DNA of 42,965 nucleotides, taken from Lachnospiraceae bacterium. GTDB taxonomy: Bacteria; Bacillota; Clostridia; Lachnospirales; Lachnospiraceae. Positions 1 through 6,638 of the stretch are shown piece after piece. The stretch covers positions 1 to 42,965 of the forward strand of contig JAFRRM010000043.1 of NCBI GenBank assembly GCA_017428105.1. Direction: 5' to 3'. A program made the position numbers and the translations under genes. The notes under the pieces are model-generated. The model did no database searches. It was given only the letters and a program-made list of their open reading frames with translations, and was not told the DNA's origin. The number at the start of each line of letters is the position of its first letter. Within the stretch, counting starts at the first letter, position 1.

Positions 1-106
1 GAGAAACAGCAGCTTCTGTAACACCGGCATGTTTTGCCAACTCCTGCTGCTGTATACCCTTTTCCTGCAAGAGAGCAGACAGTCTTCCTCCAAAAGTGTT
101 TTTCAT
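1..106 (-). CDS. XRE-family HTH regulator, N-terminus only
   Basis: Only the first 35 codons lie in the window; the gene continues past the left edge. The protein starts MKNTFGGRLSALLQEKG and continues QQQELAKHAGVTEAAVS, the typical first helices of a Cro/CI-type helix-turn-helix. ATG at 106 is preceded on the minus strand by GGAGAAG at normal spacing and by a near-consensus sigma-70 promoter. Two copies of GATTATCAC in and below that promoter suggest self-repression. XRE regulators in this position usually control excision or transfer genes of integrative elements; the target here is unknown. Confidence 0.8.
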   Translation of the reverse strand, partial: MKNTFGGRLSALLQEKGIQQQELAKHAGVTEAAVS

Positions 107-126
107 GACTTCTCCTTCCAGAAAGG

Positions 127-169
127 CGATTATCACCTCTCGCCCCAGATTATAATTCGTGATTATCAC
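127..169. promoter_or_regulatory. Candidate operator pair for the XRE regulator
   Basis: GTGATTATCAC (159-169) is an 11-bp palindrome apart from its centre and lies inside the promoter spacer. A second GATTATCAC (128-136) lies 33 bp away, about three helical turns, in the 5' untranslated region. This arrangement suits cooperative autorepression by an HTH dimer. The assignment to the adjacent regulator is inference. Confidence 0.55.
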
Positions 170-177
170 TTTGTCAA
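149..177 (-). promoter_or_regulatory. Sigma-70 promoter of the XRE regulator
   Basis: On the minus strand: TTGACA (177-172), a 17-bp spacer, then TATAAT (154-149). Both hexamers match consensus. The spacer contains GTGATAATCAC. Confidence 0.85.
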
Positions 178-351
178 GTGCCAACTCAAAATATTTCCAC
201 AAAAAAGATTTCCACACAAGATGTAGTGGAAGGTGGGGAAATAATTAACGTTTTGATAATACCCACGGGAATGGCAATACCGTTACCATTACCATTACAA
301 TAACACTTTCTATCGTTTTTGCTTAAAAAAAACAATTCTAAGGAGGTTCAA

Positions 352-510
352 ATGAAACCAAAACTCAAACTCGGGCTGATCGTTGTATCAGCCCTTCTTT
401 TTTCTGCCTCATTCGGATATATCGTGAGGCAGATTCTTAAGGACCGTGAGGCAGAAAGCGCTTTTCAGAGTCTGGAGAAATACTCTTCGGAGACAAGAAT
501 AAAGCTGTAA
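352..510 (+). pseudogene. Truncated duplicate of the sortase 5' end
   Basis: This 52-codon ORF (MKPKLKLGLIV..., RBS AAGGAGG at 341-347) has the same N-terminal membrane anchor as the intact sortase at 3895: both share KLKLGLIV, SALLFSASFGYIV and QILKDREAESAFQSL. The match runs about 140 bp at high nucleotide identity and then stops; the reading frame ends after SSETRIKL with no catalytic domain. It looks like the left-hand remnant produced when the sirtuin cassette entered the sortase gene or when its 5' end was duplicated. A short membrane peptide could still be made. Confidence 0.75.
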
Positions 511-518
511 TATCCATA

Positions 519-553
519 TTGACAGCCGACCTGTAACATGATATATTACAGGT
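519..553 (+). promoter_or_regulatory. Promoter and Rrf2-type operator of the sirtuin cassette
   Basis: TTGACA (519-524), 17-bp spacer, TATATT (542-547). A perfect inverted repeat, ACCTGTAA (529-536) and TTACAGGT (546-553) with a 9-bp spacer, covers the spacer and the -10 element. It lies just upstream of the Rrf2 gene, so repression by that protein is the simplest reading. Confidence 0.75.
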
Positions 554-598
554 GTGAAGCGACAGTGCTTCGCCACAGTAAGCTCCGGGAGGTGGCGC

Positions 599-1051
599 AT
601 GCAGATTACGAGCCGATTTACGATAGCAGTCCATATTATCACGGCTATTGATTATTTTCAGAAAACAAGGCGGGTAAGCAGTGAGTTCCTGGCAGGCTCT
701 GTTGGGGTAAACCCGGTCATTGTACGCAACGTGATCGGAATGATGAGGGAAGCCGGGATCCTTCGGACACAGAAAGGGTCCGGCGGCGCCGAACTGACCA
801 GACCGCTCAGCGATATCTCTCTTTACGACATTTACAAGGCGGTGGATTGTGTGGACAGTGAAGCCGGGCTCTTCCACTTTCATGAGCAGCCCAACCCGGA
901 GTGCCCGGTAGGAAGAAACATCCACCAGGCGCTGGATGAGAGTCTTGCAGAAATCCAGCGGGTAATGGAAGAAAAAATGCGATCGGTGTCGCTCGCTGAT
1001 ATCAGTGAACGAACCAGACAGGCAATCGGGAAGGAGGCTGAAACCGAATGA
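599..1051 (+). CDS. Rrf2-family transcriptional regulator
   Basis: A 150-residue Rrf2 winged-helix protein. ATG at 599 is chosen over earlier in-frame codons because GGGAGGTGG lies just upstream and the protein then begins MQITSRFTIAVHIITAI, the usual family start. The recognition region reads SSEFLAGSVGVNPVIVRNVIGMM, followed by the wing LRTQKGSGGAELTRP. There is a single Cys (in PNPECPVG), so the three-Cys Fe-S cluster of IscR/NsrR types is absent; it resembles the YwnA-like, cluster-free branch. It is the first gene of a four-gene cassette and its stop overlaps the macrodomain start by 4 bp. It probably represses the cassette through the inverted repeat at 529-553. The inducing signal cannot be read from the sequence. 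Confidence 0.9.
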   Translation: MQITSRFTIAVHIITAIDYFQKTRRVSSEFLAGSVGVNPVIVRNVIGMMREAGILRTQKGSGGAELTRPLSDISLYDIYKAVDCVDSEAGLFHFHEQPNPECPVGRNIHQALDESLAEIQRVMEEKMRSVSLADISERTRQAIGKEAETE

Positions 1052-1881
1052 AGGAACTTCGCTCGCAGGAAGAGCGTCTTGCTTTTCTGACAGAAGCCTT
1101 CAAGGAAGACTCAGAGGAATACCGCCATCTTCAGACGCCTGCGGACACGGATGGCAAGAAGCGGATTCTAAGAAGTCTTATGAATATCCGTCTCCCGAGA
1201 AAGATGGATCCGGCAGTGCTGACGGTTCAGGATGCCTATCTGCAGGAGCGGAACCGGGAAAACGGAATCGTAGCTGTAAATGATATCCCGACGATTGCGG
1301 ACCAGGGAAGCCGACGTGCTTTTGCGGATCACATCTCCCTCTGGCAGGGGGATATCACAAGACTGGCAGTTGACGCCATCGTGAACGCGGCCAACTCACA
1401 AATGCTGGGCTGTTTTGTCCCGATGCACAGCTGTATTGATAACTGCATTCATACCTTCGCGGGCATCCAATTGAGAGCGGAGTGCGACCGTCAGATGCGT
1501 TTGCTTCGGGCTAAGTACGGCGTGGATTACGAGCAACCGACAGCGGTTCCGATGCTGACGGGCGGATACAATCTTCCGGCCAGACATGTGGTCCATATCG
1601 TCGGGCCGATCGTACAGATAGGTCTGACCGCAGAGCTGGAAAAAGACCTGGCCGACTGTTACCGGAACACACTGGATCTCTGTGCGGAGAACGGACTAAG
1701 GAGCGTGGCATTCTGCTGTATCTCCACGGGCGTTTTCCGATTCCCGAACAAGCGGGCAGCAGAGATTGCCGTACAGACGGTGACCGCCTGGCTCACGGAG
1801 CATCCGGGCGAGATGGATAGGGTGATCTTCAATGTTTTCAAAGATGAGGACTGGAAACACTATGAAGCAGAATTATTCTGA
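1048..1881 (+). CDS. Zinc-type macrodomain protein-ADP-ribose hydrolase
   Basis: 277 residues. An N-terminal helical extension of about 95 residues precedes a macrodomain that starts at ISLWQGDITRLAVDAIVNAAN. The insert GCFVPMHSCIDNCIH carries the Cys and His residues typical of zinc-containing macrodomains linked to bacterial sirtuins. The ligand loops LTGGYNLPARHVVHIVGP and CCISTGVFRFP follow. Known relatives remove ADP-ribose that the partner class M sirtuin has put on a carrier protein. The stop overlaps the sirtuin start by 20 bp, which indicates a coupled pair. Hydrolase activity is inferred from the family; the substrate here is unknown because the usual GcvH-like carrier gene is not adjacent. 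Confidence 0.9.
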   Translation: MKELRSQEERLAFLTEAFKEDSEEYRHLQTPADTDGKKRILRSLMNIRLPRKMDPAVLTVQDAYLQERNRENGIVAVNDIPTIADQGSRRAFADHISLWQGDITRLAVDAIVNAANSQMLGCFVPMHSCIDNCIHTFAGIQLRAECDRQMRLLRAKYGVDYEQPTAVPMLTGGYNLPARHVVHIVGPIVQIGLTAELEKDLADCYRNTLDLCAENGLRSVAFCCISTGVFRFPNKRAAEIAVQTVTAWLTEHPGEMDRVIFNVFKDEDWKHYEAELF

Positions 1882-2851
1882 GCTGCCGAACGGCTATCTG
1901 GAAACGATACAGAAAGGGATTGCCGGCGTCCGCCGTTTTCGTTCCGGAATTACGCGCGGGACCGGAAGCAGACAGGAAAACCTGGAACGGTTGAGAGATG
2001 AGATCAGGACAGCCGATGACATCATGATCGGTGCAGGAGCCGGCCTTTCAACTGCTGCGGGATTTACCTACAGCGGCGAACGGTTTGATAAGTATTTCTT
2101 CGACTTTGCCGAAAGGTTTGGTATCCGGGATATGTACTCCGGCGGGTTCTACCTTTTCCCGGATAACGAGACCCGCTGGGCGTGGTGGGCCAGGCATATC
2201 TACTTCAACCGTTATGTGGAAGCGCCGAAACCGGTGTACCGGGATCTGTACGAACTGGTAAAAGACAAGGATTACTTCGTCATCACAACGAACGTGGATC
2301 ATCAGTTTCAAAACGCCGGTTTTGATAAAAAGCGACTATTCTACACCCAGGGTGATTACGGCTTGTTCCAGAGCGTCAATCCGCAGATTCAGAAAACCTA
2401 CGACAATGAAGAATGGGTGATGCAGGCCATGGAGGCACAGGGCTTTGTGCAGAATGAAGACGGCGTCTTTGACGTCCCGGCTGACAGAAAGATCTCCATG
2501 CGGATCCCGACAGGGCTGATCCCGAAATGCCCGGATGACGGAAGTGACATGATCATGAATCTTCGGTCAGACGATTCCTTCGTGGAGGATGAAGGCTGGC
2601 ACAGGGCTTCCGCCGCCTACTCAGATTTCCTGAAAAAGCATGAAGGTCTGCGTGTGCTGTTTCTGGAAATCGGGATCGGGTCCAACACTCCCGTAATCAT
2701 CAAATATCCGTTCTGGCAGATGACCAATGACAACAAAAACGCTGTCTACGCCTGCCTGAATTATAATGAAGCCTACTGCCCGAAGCAAATTGAAAAGCGC
2801 TCGATTGTGATCGAAGGAGACAGTGGCGAGGTGATCAGGCAGCTTTTGTAA
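1862..2851 (+). CDS. Class M sirtuin (SirTM), predicted protein ADP-ribosyltransferase
   Basis: 329 residues from ATG 1862. The Rossmann NAD-binding motif GAGAGLSTAAG lies at residues 57-67 and TTNVDHQF at 142-149. The segment YTQGDYG (161-167) has Gln163 where deacetylase sirtuins carry the catalytic His, a hallmark of the SirTM group, whose characterised members transfer ADP-ribose. No CxxC pair is present: where many relatives have zinc-binding cysteines this protein reads SVNPQIQKTYDNE and IPKCPDDGSDM, so only one Cys is kept. It overlaps the macrodomain gene upstream and lies 23 bp before the DUF5131 gene. In described loci SirTM modifies a lipoylated GcvH-like protein; none is encoded here, so the target may differ. 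Confidence 0.88.
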   Translation: MKQNYSELPNGYLETIQKGIAGVRRFRSGITRGTGSRQENLERLRDEIRTADDIMIGAGAGLSTAAGFTYSGERFDKYFFDFAERFGIRDMYSGGFYLFPDNETRWAWWARHIYFNRYVEAPKPVYRDLYELVKDKDYFVITTNVDHQFQNAGFDKKRLFYTQGDYGLFQSVNPQIQKTYDNEEWVMQAMEAQGFVQNEDGVFDVPADRKISMRIPTGLIPKCPDDGSDMIMNLRSDDSFVEDEGWHRASAAYSDFLKKHEGLRVLFLEIGIGSNTPVIIKYPFWQMTNDNKNAVYACLNYNEAYCPKQIEKRSIVIEGDSGEVIRQLL

Positions 2852-2874
2852 GGTGCCGGAAGGAGGTGGCCGTT

Positions 2875-3789
2875 TTGCACGACATCTGGAATCCCTGGCA
2901 CGGCTGCAAAAAGTGCAGCGAGGGGTGCCAGAATTGCTATATGTACTATCTGGACCGGATGCGGGATAAGGATGGCTCGGAGATCTACCGGACAAAAGCA
3001 GGGTTCCGTTACCCGCTTTCCAAGAATCGCAGCGGCAACTATAAAGTGCAGAGCGGGGAAATGCTCCGCGTCTGCATGACCTCGGATTTCTTTCTGGAGG
3101 AGGCGGATAAGTGGCGGGATGAGGCATGGGACATTATCCGTCAAAGAGCTGACGTCAAGTTTTTCCTCCTCACAAAACGTCCGCAGCGCGTGGCAAATCA
3201 TTTGCCGAAAGACTGGGGAGACGGCTGGGAAAACGTGATGTTCAACGTCACCTGCGAGAACCAGAAGCGCGCCGACGAACGGATCCCGATCCTGCTGAAA
3301 TTGCCGTTCAAACACAAGGGCATCATGTGTGCCCCGTTTATCGGCCCGGTAAGCATTGAGAAATATCTGACGGAGAATCAGATTGAGCAGGTGCTGTGTG
3401 ACGGGGAAAACTATGACGGGGCAAGACCCTGCCACTATGAATGGGTCAGAGCTCTGCGGGAAGAATGCGTTCGTCATAACATCACATTTGTCTTCTGTGG
3501 AACAGGCCGGCGTTTTGTCAAAGAGGGAAAGCTGTATAAGATCGAGGGAAATCATCTGCAGAGCGAGCAGGCTTTTCTGTCAGGTTTGAGTTCCCAGGGG
3601 AAGCCTATAGACTTTAAGCTGACGGATGATTGGGGTTATCCTCTGGCGGCTGATCAGTTGTACAAACCGTATTTCGGAAAACGCTGCCAGACCTGCGGTA
3701 TGAAACTGACCTGCAATGGCTGCAGCCGCTGCGGAAAATGCGAAGACGGCACTCTGTCGGAGGACGAGAGGTATAATGCCTCTGTTTAA
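2875..3789 (+). CDS. DUF5131 (phage Gp37/Gp68-like) protein, radical-SAM-like cysteine motif
   Basis: 304 residues from TTG 2875. This start is preferred to GTG 2866, which would touch the AAGGAGG box, because TTG gives normal spacing. The N-terminus MHDIWNPWHGCKKCSEGCQNCY matches the DUF5131 signature; Cys14-x3-Cys18-x2-Cys21 has radical-SAM spacing and Cys11 is extra. Further family-like segments are CMTSDFFLEEAD and FFLLTKRPQRV. The tail from about residue 270 (CQTCGMKLTCNGCSRCGKC) holds six closely spaced cysteines and probably binds metal. Fourth gene of the Rrf2-macrodomain-SirTM cassette. Family members are mostly found in phages and mobile elements and their reaction is not established, so a role in handling the ADP-ribosylated target is only a hypothesis. 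Confidence 0.8.
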   Translation: MHDIWNPWHGCKKCSEGCQNCYMYYLDRMRDKDGSEIYRTKAGFRYPLSKNRSGNYKVQSGEMLRVCMTSDFFLEEADKWRDEAWDIIRQRADVKFFLLTKRPQRVANHLPKDWGDGWENVMFNVTCENQKRADERIPILLKLPFKHKGIMCAPFIGPVSIEKYLTENQIEQVLCDGENYDGARPCHYEWVRALREECVRHNITFVFCGTGRRFVKEGKLYKIEGNHLQSEQAFLSGLSSQGKPIDFKLTDDWGYPLAADQLYKPYFGKRCQTCGMKLTCNGCSRCGKCEDGTLSEDERYNASV

Positions 3790-3849
3790 CCGCACTTGGC
3801 CGTACGGGCGTAAACAAAAACTATATACGTATAAACTAAAACTGAAAGC

Positions 3850-3883
3850 ACCGGGTTCAGACAACTGGCCCCGGTATTTTGTT
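3850..3883 (+). terminator. Weak intrinsic terminator after the sirtuin cassette
   Basis: ACCGGG (3850-3855) pairs with CCCGGT (3870-3875), followed by ATTTTGTT. The 6-bp stem with a 14-nt loop is modest; read-through into the sortase gene is likely. Confidence 0.45.
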
Positions 3884-3894
3884 GGAGGAAAAAC

Positions 3895-4893
3895 ATGAAT
3901 TCAAAACTCAAACTCGGGCTGATCGTTTTGTCAGCCCTGCTTTTTTCTGCCTCATTCGGATATATCGTGATGCAGATTCTCAAGGACCGTGAGGCGGAAA
4001 GCGCTTTTCAAAGCCTCGCGGAATATCTTTCCGAAGCGGCTTCTGATTCATCCGAAGAGAGCCGGATCGAAGAGGAAACTACAACGACGACGGTTCCTTC
4101 AGTGGCCGATACCGCTCCCGAAGAGCCTGTTCCCCTGCAGGTCAAGAAGCAGAATGCCATCCGGAGAAAGTGGCTGATACTCGAAGAAATGGAAAGCGTT
4201 TCAACCAAATCGGATGAAACGGATTCCCCCTCTACGGTGGTAATTGAGGAAACACTGCCGGTCGAAACAACGACGGCTGTGCAGCCCACCGAGCCACAGA
4301 CCTCGCCCACAAAACCGGCGGCAACCTCAGCGGCCACCGATACCGGGCGTTTCTACAATGGGATACGAAACTGCGTCGGCTGGCTGCGGATCGAAGGAAC
4401 GGCGATCAACTATCCTGTCATGCAGTCGAAGGACGATCCGGAGTTCTATCTGCACCATGCTGTCTCAGGGGAGTACAGCTATCCCGGTGTTCCCTTCCTG
4501 GATGCCCGCTGCGAGATAGGCGTCAGCAACAATCTGATCATCTACGGCCACAACATGAAGAACGGAACCATGTTCCACGACCTGCGGTATTACGCATCCA
4601 AAGATTTCTGGCAGGGGCACCGGCGGATCAGTCTGGCGACCGTAAGCGGCACGGCGGAATACGAGGTCATGGCAGTCATCCAGTACAACACGAACCGGGA
4701 CCCGTTCCGCATCTATGCCTACACGGCGATGGACGAGGCAACGTTCGACTGGTTTCTGGCGCAGGTTCATACCCGGCAGATCTATGAGACTGGCGTTCAG
4801 GCGGTGTTCGGGGATGAGCTGCTTACACTTTCGACCTGCGACTGGACGTATGAAAACGGCCGGCTGCTGGTCATCGCAAGGAGGATACGATAA
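3895..4893 (+). CDS. srtB: Class B sortase
   Basis: 332 residues. One N-terminal membrane segment (about 5-28) is followed by a Thr/Glu/Ser-rich linker (about 50-155) and then the sortase fold. Catalytic residues are visible in order: His in IIYGHNMKNGTMFHDLRYY, Cys in LLTLSTCDW, Arg in GRLLVIARRIR. The TLSTC spacing and length fit class B, which in integrative elements is often encoded in the conjugation region and anchors a few element-borne surface proteins. RBS TTGGAGG precedes ATG 3895. No obvious sortase substrate is encoded nearby. A truncated copy of its 5' end lies at 352. Confidence 0.9.
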   Translation: MNSKLKLGLIVLSALLFSASFGYIVMQILKDREAESAFQSLAEYLSEAASDSSEESRIEEETTTTTVPSVADTAPEEPVPLQVKKQNAIRRKWLILEEMESVSTKSDETDSPSTVVIEETLPVETTTAVQPTEPQTSPTKPAATSAATDTGRFYNGIRNCVGWLRIEGTAINYPVMQSKDDPEFYLHHAVSGEYSYPGVPFLDARCEIGVSNNLIIYGHNMKNGTMFHDLRYYASKDFWQGHRRISLATVSGTAEYEVMAVIQYNTNRDPFRIYAYTAMDEATFDWFLAQVHTRQIYETGVQAVFGDELLTLSTCDWTYENGRLLVIARRIR

Positions 4894-5129
4894 TGAGTGA
4901 TATTAAGACAAAGGAATTCGTGAAGGATTCGAGGTCTTTTTTCTTCATGTTCCGGTCGATAAGGATGTGCCATAGTTTTTTGTATGTTACAGCCATTTCT
5001 TTTTCTCCTGCATATTGGGTGTTGCATGCGAAGCAGATGCGAATGAATTATATCAGACTTGTCCCAAAAACTCAACGAAAGTTTGATTTTTGGGGCTTAA
5101 GTCCAGTAAATGGGAATTGTCAGAGATAA
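4893..5129 (+). pseudogene. Start of a conjugative-element gene, then degenerate
   Basis: ATG overlaps the sortase stop (TAATG), which suggests an original operon. The first 13 codons, MSDIKTKEFVKDS, look like the start of a real element-encoded protein. The rest is Phe/Ser-rich without recognisable family features, so I infer a truncated or frameshifted gene. The downstream partner of the sortase appears to have been lost. Confidence 0.4.
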
Positions 5130-5153
5130 GCAAAAGGCATATCTGATTGGAAG

Positions 5154-5182
5154 AAAAATCGAACAAATTTTCGATTTTCCTC
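5154..5182 (+). terminator. Intrinsic terminator
   Basis: AAAATCGAA (5155-5163) pairs with TTCGATTTT (5170-5178) around a 6-nt loop, followed by a pyrimidine-rich CCTC. It closes the sortase region and separates it from the promoter at 5183. Confidence 0.5.
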
Positions 5183-5210
5183 TTGCAATTCTCTTTGTGA
5201 TGTGTATAAT
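5183..5210 (+). promoter_or_regulatory. Sigma-70 promoter
   Basis: TTGCAA (5183-5188), 16-bp spacer, TATAAT (5205-5210). It directs transcription into a 170-bp stretch without a good ORF that ends in a strong terminator. Confidence 0.75.
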
Positions 5211-5216
5211 AGGATC

Positions 5217-5388
5217 TGGGACGAGTTCCCGACACTAAAACCGAATATCGCAATCGACTTTTAATCGTGCCAAGCGGAGCAGGATCCGAAAGGACTGAAA
5301 AACTACCAAGCGCCGTAGAAGTCGAATGATAGAACGGGGCAGAGTAAAATCTGCCGACTCTTCATTCGATCTCTACGGCGCTTTTTTA
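5217..5388 (+). ncRNA. Candidate small RNA of unknown class
   Basis: Transcription from the promoter at 5183-5210 would give about 170 nt ending at a long hairpin: AGCGCCGTAGA (5309-5319) pairs perfectly with TCTACGGCGCT (5372-5382), TCGAATGA (5322-5329) pairs with TCATTCGA (5362-5369), and T6 follows. A short hairpin GGGA/TCCC lies near the 5' end. No start codon with an RBS opens a reasonable frame inside. It could be a trans-acting sRNA, an antisense or plasmid-type control RNA, or a riboswitch-like leader with the terminator always formed. I do not recognise the family. Confidence 0.55.
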
Positions 5389-5413
5389 TCGGGGTATTCG
5401 GTACATAAAACAC

Positions 5414-5593
5414 CTTGACAACTGAATACCTGTCATCGGACGAAGATACGACATTGCCGGGACGCGGACCATCCGCCGAGCGATGCGACGCCGGGGTGAG
5501 ACTCCCGGGCAGGGAACGGATTCCGATGCGCAGCCAAAAAAGACAGAGAGACTTTTGCGCAGAAACTGTCTCTGGAAGAAAGGAGGTGATTCT
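5414..5593 (+). other. Structured leader upstream of the Cys-rich small gene
   Basis: This 180-bp segment carries TTGACA at 5414-5419 and then several GC-rich inverted repeats, including GCGG/CCGC near 5466 and CCGGG/CCCGG near 5491-5510, before AAGGAGGTGAT at the next gene. No clear -10 follows the TTGACA. The region is unusually rich in structure for a short intergenic stretch; a regulatory leader is possible. Confidence 0.35.
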
Positions 5594-5794
5594 ATGCCCA
5601 GAATGACAAAGAGAGACAAACTGTACTGGGACTTCTTTATCGATCCCGCAACGGGACGCAGGAAGTTCAACCACATCTGCCGCTGCTGCACGCACAGCTG
5701 CATGCAAAGTTTTCGGGCAGAGCTGATCTGCTGTCCGAACTATCTTGGAAAACGCAGCCGGGCAGGCCAGACAGGCAAGACAGGAGGAGGGTAG
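5594..5794 (+). CDS. Small cysteine-rich element protein
   Basis: 66 residues (MPRMTKRDKLYWDFFIDPATG...). ATG 5594 follows a near-perfect ribosome site, AGGAGGTGATTCT. The central segment ICRCCTHSCMQSF and the later LICCPN supply six cysteines, which suggests a small metal-binding fold. The C-terminus is basic and Gly-rich. Proteins of this type accompany serine-recombinase integrative elements in Clostridia, but I cannot name a family or function. It heads a run of small genes that leads to the recombinase. Confidence 0.65.
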   Translation: MPRMTKRDKLYWDFFIDPATGRRKFNHICRCCTHSCMQSFRAELICCPNYLGKRSRAGQTGKTGGG

Positions 5795-5798
5795 CAAA

Positions 5799-5867
5799 AT
5801 GAGGCGAATCGGCCCGGGAAGGGGCTTTGAAAGGAAATACCTGAGAGTGGCAGCCAGAAGCCGTTGA
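5799..5867 (+). CDS. Possible 22-residue basic peptide
   Basis: ATG 5799 lies 4 bp after the previous stop with GGAGGAGGG upstream. The product MRRIGPGRGFERKYLRVAAR plus SR is strongly basic. The good RBS is the main support. A TTG-initiated frame overlaps its stop and continues to 6061 (TGEKQPKIAPKRDAKQRSG...), which could be the real second gene here; I cannot decide between them. Confidence 0.35.
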   Translation: MRRIGPGRGFERKYLRVAARSR

Positions 5868-6179
5868 CGGGCGAAAAACAGCCGAAAATCGCCCCAAAAC
5901 GTGACGCAAAACAGAGGTCTGGACTCCCGATTCGGAGGATAGCGATTCGGATGGAGTTCCACACCGCTAACGGTCGCTGCCGGCGGGCACACGTCGAAAC
6001 GGTATCGCCTGTTTCCCCTCTCACACTCTCCCTTTCATTACTACCATGCTTTCTCAAGTAAGGAATAGTAGTTATTTAGCTATTTAGTTATTTAACTATT
6101 TAGTACCGCCTAAAGAGAAGAGAGACATTATTAAGAGTCAGAATACTGAATAACAGGCAGCAGCCGGAAAGGAGAAGCT
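5868..6179 (+). other. Region with a doubtful basic ORF and AT-rich repeats
   Basis: The left half carries a possible TTG-started 65-codon basic ORF (5864-6061) without a convincing RBS. The right half (6066-6104) contains an AT-rich array of near-identical 8-mers, TAGTTATT and TAGCTATT. AAAGGAG for the next gene lies at 6168-6174. Confidence 0.3.
6066..6104. repeat. AT-rich tandem octamer array
   Basis: About five imperfect copies of an 8-bp unit of the type AGTTATTT / AGCTATTT follow each other directly. The array contrasts sharply with its GC-rich surroundings. Iteron-like protein binding or DNA unwinding is possible; no replication gene lies next to it. Confidence 0.6.
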
Positions 6180-6476
6180 ATGAATGACGTTATGACGCGG
6201 CAGGAATTCGCTGCGTCGGATCATGTACGGAACGATTTCGAGATCAACACCGATGTCGGCACCTTTGAAGCGATCGTCATCATGAAGGCCGAAGCTCACG
6301 AAGGCGCCTTGCGGGTCTTCCTGGAATTCGATGACGGCAGACATATCATTGCGCCGGTCTATTGGTTCCAGGGCTATCTGGGGTTCCGGAAAATCCCCAA
6401 CGGAAGCCGGGTCAGGATCAGCTATATGGAGCGGGCCAGAGGCGTTTATCCAGGCAAAGCTGAGCTCATAGAATGA
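6180..6476 (+). CDS. Small element protein of unknown function
   Basis: 98 residues, starting MNDVMTRQEFAASDHVRND; ATG 6180 is preceded by AAAGGAG. The middle is predicted beta-rich (GTFEAIVIMKAE, ALRVFLEFDDGRHIIAPVYWF, GSRVRISYMERARGVYPGKAELIE). It has no signal peptide or membrane segment. It lies in the string of small cargo genes before the recombinase. I do not recognise a domain; the beta-rich pattern would suit a small nucleic-acid-binding fold, but that is speculation. Confidence 0.65.
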   Translation: MNDVMTRQEFAASDHVRNDFEINTDVGTFEAIVIMKAEAHEGALRVFLEFDDGRHIIAPVYWFQGYLGFRKIPNGSRVRISYMERARGVYPGKAELIE

Positions 6477-6638
6477 CCCGTTTGGGACGGGGAAAACGCG
6501 ATCAGATTGGTCCAACCAACAAGCAACGTCTTTGTACGGACAATCTGCCGATTTCCCTCCCAAAGACAACTTGTCAGGGAAACATCCCTGAAACCCTTTA
6601 TCACCCACGAAACGAAAAACCAGAAGGAGGAAAAAACG

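Noticed and set aside
29..226. Plus-strand frame MFCQLLLLYTLF... at the left edge
   Set aside because: It is antisense to the XRE regulator start and its promoter, and has no RBS.
2866..2874. GTG 2866 as the start of the DUF5131 gene
   Set aside because: It directly abuts the AAGGAGG box; TTG 2875 gives proper spacing and the family start.
4893..5129. Intact 78-residue protein after the sortase
   Set aside because: Only the first 13 residues look like a real protein; the remainder has no family features, so it is listed as a relic.
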